Source: Candidatus Woesearchaeota archaeon (GTDB lineage Archaea; Nanobdellota; Nanobdellia; Woesearchaeales; UBA10216). From it: 5,161 nt of DNA. The stretch covers positions 14,280 through 19,440 of the forward strand of contig JAHFTU010000007.1 of NCBI GenBank assembly GCA_023269295.1, in the 5' to 3' direction. Position numbers and translations under genes: made by a program. Each line of letters begins with the position of its first letter. Within the stretch, counting starts at the first letter, position 1. Under the pieces are notes generated by a model. That model was not told the origin of the DNA. It saw only the letters and a program-made list of their open reading frames with translations, and did no database searches. Below are positions 4,292 to 5,161 of the stretch, in pieces.

Positions 4292-5150
4292 CTTTAACCT
4301 CAGCTTTATCTTCCTTCAATTCAACTTTGCCAGCAGGCACTTCAGCTTTTTCTGATGCGGCGTCTTCAACTTTCTTTGCTTTTGGCTTTGCAGGCGACTT
4401 TCGCTTTTTCGGGGCCTTGTCCTTTGCTTCCTTTTCAGCCTCGTCTTTCTTGCCTTCAACTGCAGCTGCAACTTCTGCTACAACCGCCTGCCCTGGTTCA
4501 GCAACAACAGCCCCTTCTGCAACCTCAACCACTGGCCCAATAACAGCCTTCTCTTCTTCCTTCATCTTAATCTCATCAGGCATGATTATGCCAGAAGGCA
4601 TTATCCTGACCTGGATGCCAATGATGCCTGGCTTCAACAGCGCAGCGTGAATTGTCGTGTTGACAAAAGACATTGCAGCATCGCCGCATTTCCTCAGGTA
4701 ACCTCCGGCTACTCTCCAGCTCTTTGCCCTTGCACCAGGGAGCTTTCCAGACAGCCTGATTTCAACGCCAATGGCGCCGGAAGCCAAAACATCCTCCGAT
4801 GCCTTGTGCATGATGCCCTTGAAGCGGTTGGAGCCAAACCTCTCAAGGTCAGAAGCAATCTTCTCAGCAACAATCCTCGAGTCAAGGTTCGGGTTGCTTA
4901 CCTCGGCAATCTCAACCTGAGGATTCTCAAGCCCAAACTTTTTCTTCAGAACCTCAGTCAGCTTTGAGATTGTCTGGCCCTTCCTGCCTACAATGAGGCC
5001 AGGCCTTGAAGTGAAAATCACGACTTTCTCGCCCAAAGGAGTGCGCTGCAGTTTTGTGTGGCTGTGGCCAGCGTTCTTCAGGGTCTCAGACACAAACTCC
5101 TGAATCTGGAACTCCTTCTTCTTCTGCTCCACAAATTCGCGCTCAATCAT
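4269..5150 (-). CDS. rps3: 30S ribosomal protein uS3 (S3) with long C-terminal tail
   Basis: Small-subunit protein uS3, which lines the mRNA entry channel on the 30S head. The protein is 293 residues. Residues about 15-90 form the KH RNA-binding domain, with the GxxG loop visible as GRKG at 55-58 after SRPGLIV. Residues about 91-196 form the C-terminal S3 domain, with the family stretch RLSGKLPGARAKSWR at 132-146 and the closing GIQVRIMPSG at 178-187. From about 198 to 293 the protein is a low-complexity Ala/Glu/Lys/Val tail that is not part of the core fold; most archaeal uS3 proteins end near residue 200-230. The ATG at 5150 is preceded by AGTGA four bases upstream, and the N-terminus (MIEREFVEQ) matches archaeal uS3 starts. 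It precedes uL29, whose start lies within the last seven codons of this gene. The core identification is very secure; the role of the tail is unknown. Confidence 0.97.
   Translation of the reverse strand: MIEREFVEQKKKEFQIQEFVSETLKNAGHSHTKLQRTPLGEKVVIFTSRPGLIVGRKGQTISKLTEVLKKKFGLENPQVEIAEVSNPNLDSRIVAEKIASDLERFGSNRFKGIMHKASEDVLASGAIGVEIRLSGKLPGARAKSWRVAGGYLRKCGDAAMSFVNTTIHAALLKPGIIGIQVRIMPSGIIMPDEIKMKEEEKAVIGPVVEVAEGAVVAEPGQAVVAEVAAAVEGKKDEAEKEAKDKAPKKRKSPAKPKAKKVEDAASEKAEVPAGKVELKEDKAEVKDESSEGA
4297..4301 (-). promoter_or_regulatory. Shine-Dalgarno site of uL29 inside uS3
   Basis: GAGGT ends five bases before the uL29 ATG and lies inside the Glu284-Val285 codons of uS3. The site fixes the uL29 start at 4291 and shows that the end of uS3 also carries the initiation signal of the next gene. 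Confidence 0.65.
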
Positions 5151-5154
5151 TTTT

Positions 5155-5159
5155 TCACT
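5155..5159 (-). promoter_or_regulatory. Shine-Dalgarno site of uS3
   Basis: AGTGA lies four bases before the uS3 ATG. It matches part of the archaeal GGAGGTGATC consensus complementary to the 16S rRNA 3' end. It sits at the window edge, so the full extent of the site cannot be seen. Confidence 0.55.
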
Positions 5160-5161
5160 TC

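Overview
This window is a block of an archaeal ribosomal-protein operon (the S10/spc region), and every supported gene is on the minus strand. Read in the direction of transcription (high to low coordinates) the order is uS3, uL29, aIF1 (SUI1), uS17, uL14, uL24, eS4, uL5, uS14, uS8 and uL6. uL6 is cut by the window edge. eS4 and the aIF1/SUI1 protein at these positions, the archaeal forms of uS17 and uS8, and GGTGA/GAGGT-type Shine-Dalgarno sites show that the source is an archaeon. Base composition looks roughly balanced. The lost rnp1 position, the long uS3 tail and the extended uS14 N-terminus suggest a DPANN-type or otherwise uncultured lineage. That placement is an inference, and I cannot name a phylum from this window alone.

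Layout: uS3 (5150-4269) ends in a low-complexity tail of about 95 residues, and uL29 starts inside the last codons of that tail. uL29 and aIF1 overlap by ATGA, as do uL5 and uS14. The other gaps are 12 to 46 bp. There is no gene-free stretch over 50 bp, and I see no convincing internal promoter or terminator. The block therefore looks like one polycistronic message that starts upstream of the window (uL22 side) and continues beyond position 1 (normally eL32, eL19, uL18 and so on).

The products are parts of the 30S subunit (uS3, uS17, eS4, uS14, uS8) and the 50S subunit (uL29, uL14, uL24, uL5, uL6), plus one initiation factor that checks start-codon choice on the 30S. Co-transcription keeps them stoichiometric. 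Most starts have visible Shine-Dalgarno complementarity. The longest spacer (uS8-uL6, 46 bp) holds a perfect 9-bp inverted repeat, which is the only clear non-coding structure here.

I do not see an undescribed system. The points worth a second look are the missing rnp1 gene, the three-part uS3 tail, the uS8-uL6 inverted repeat and the N-terminal extensions of uS14 and uL5.
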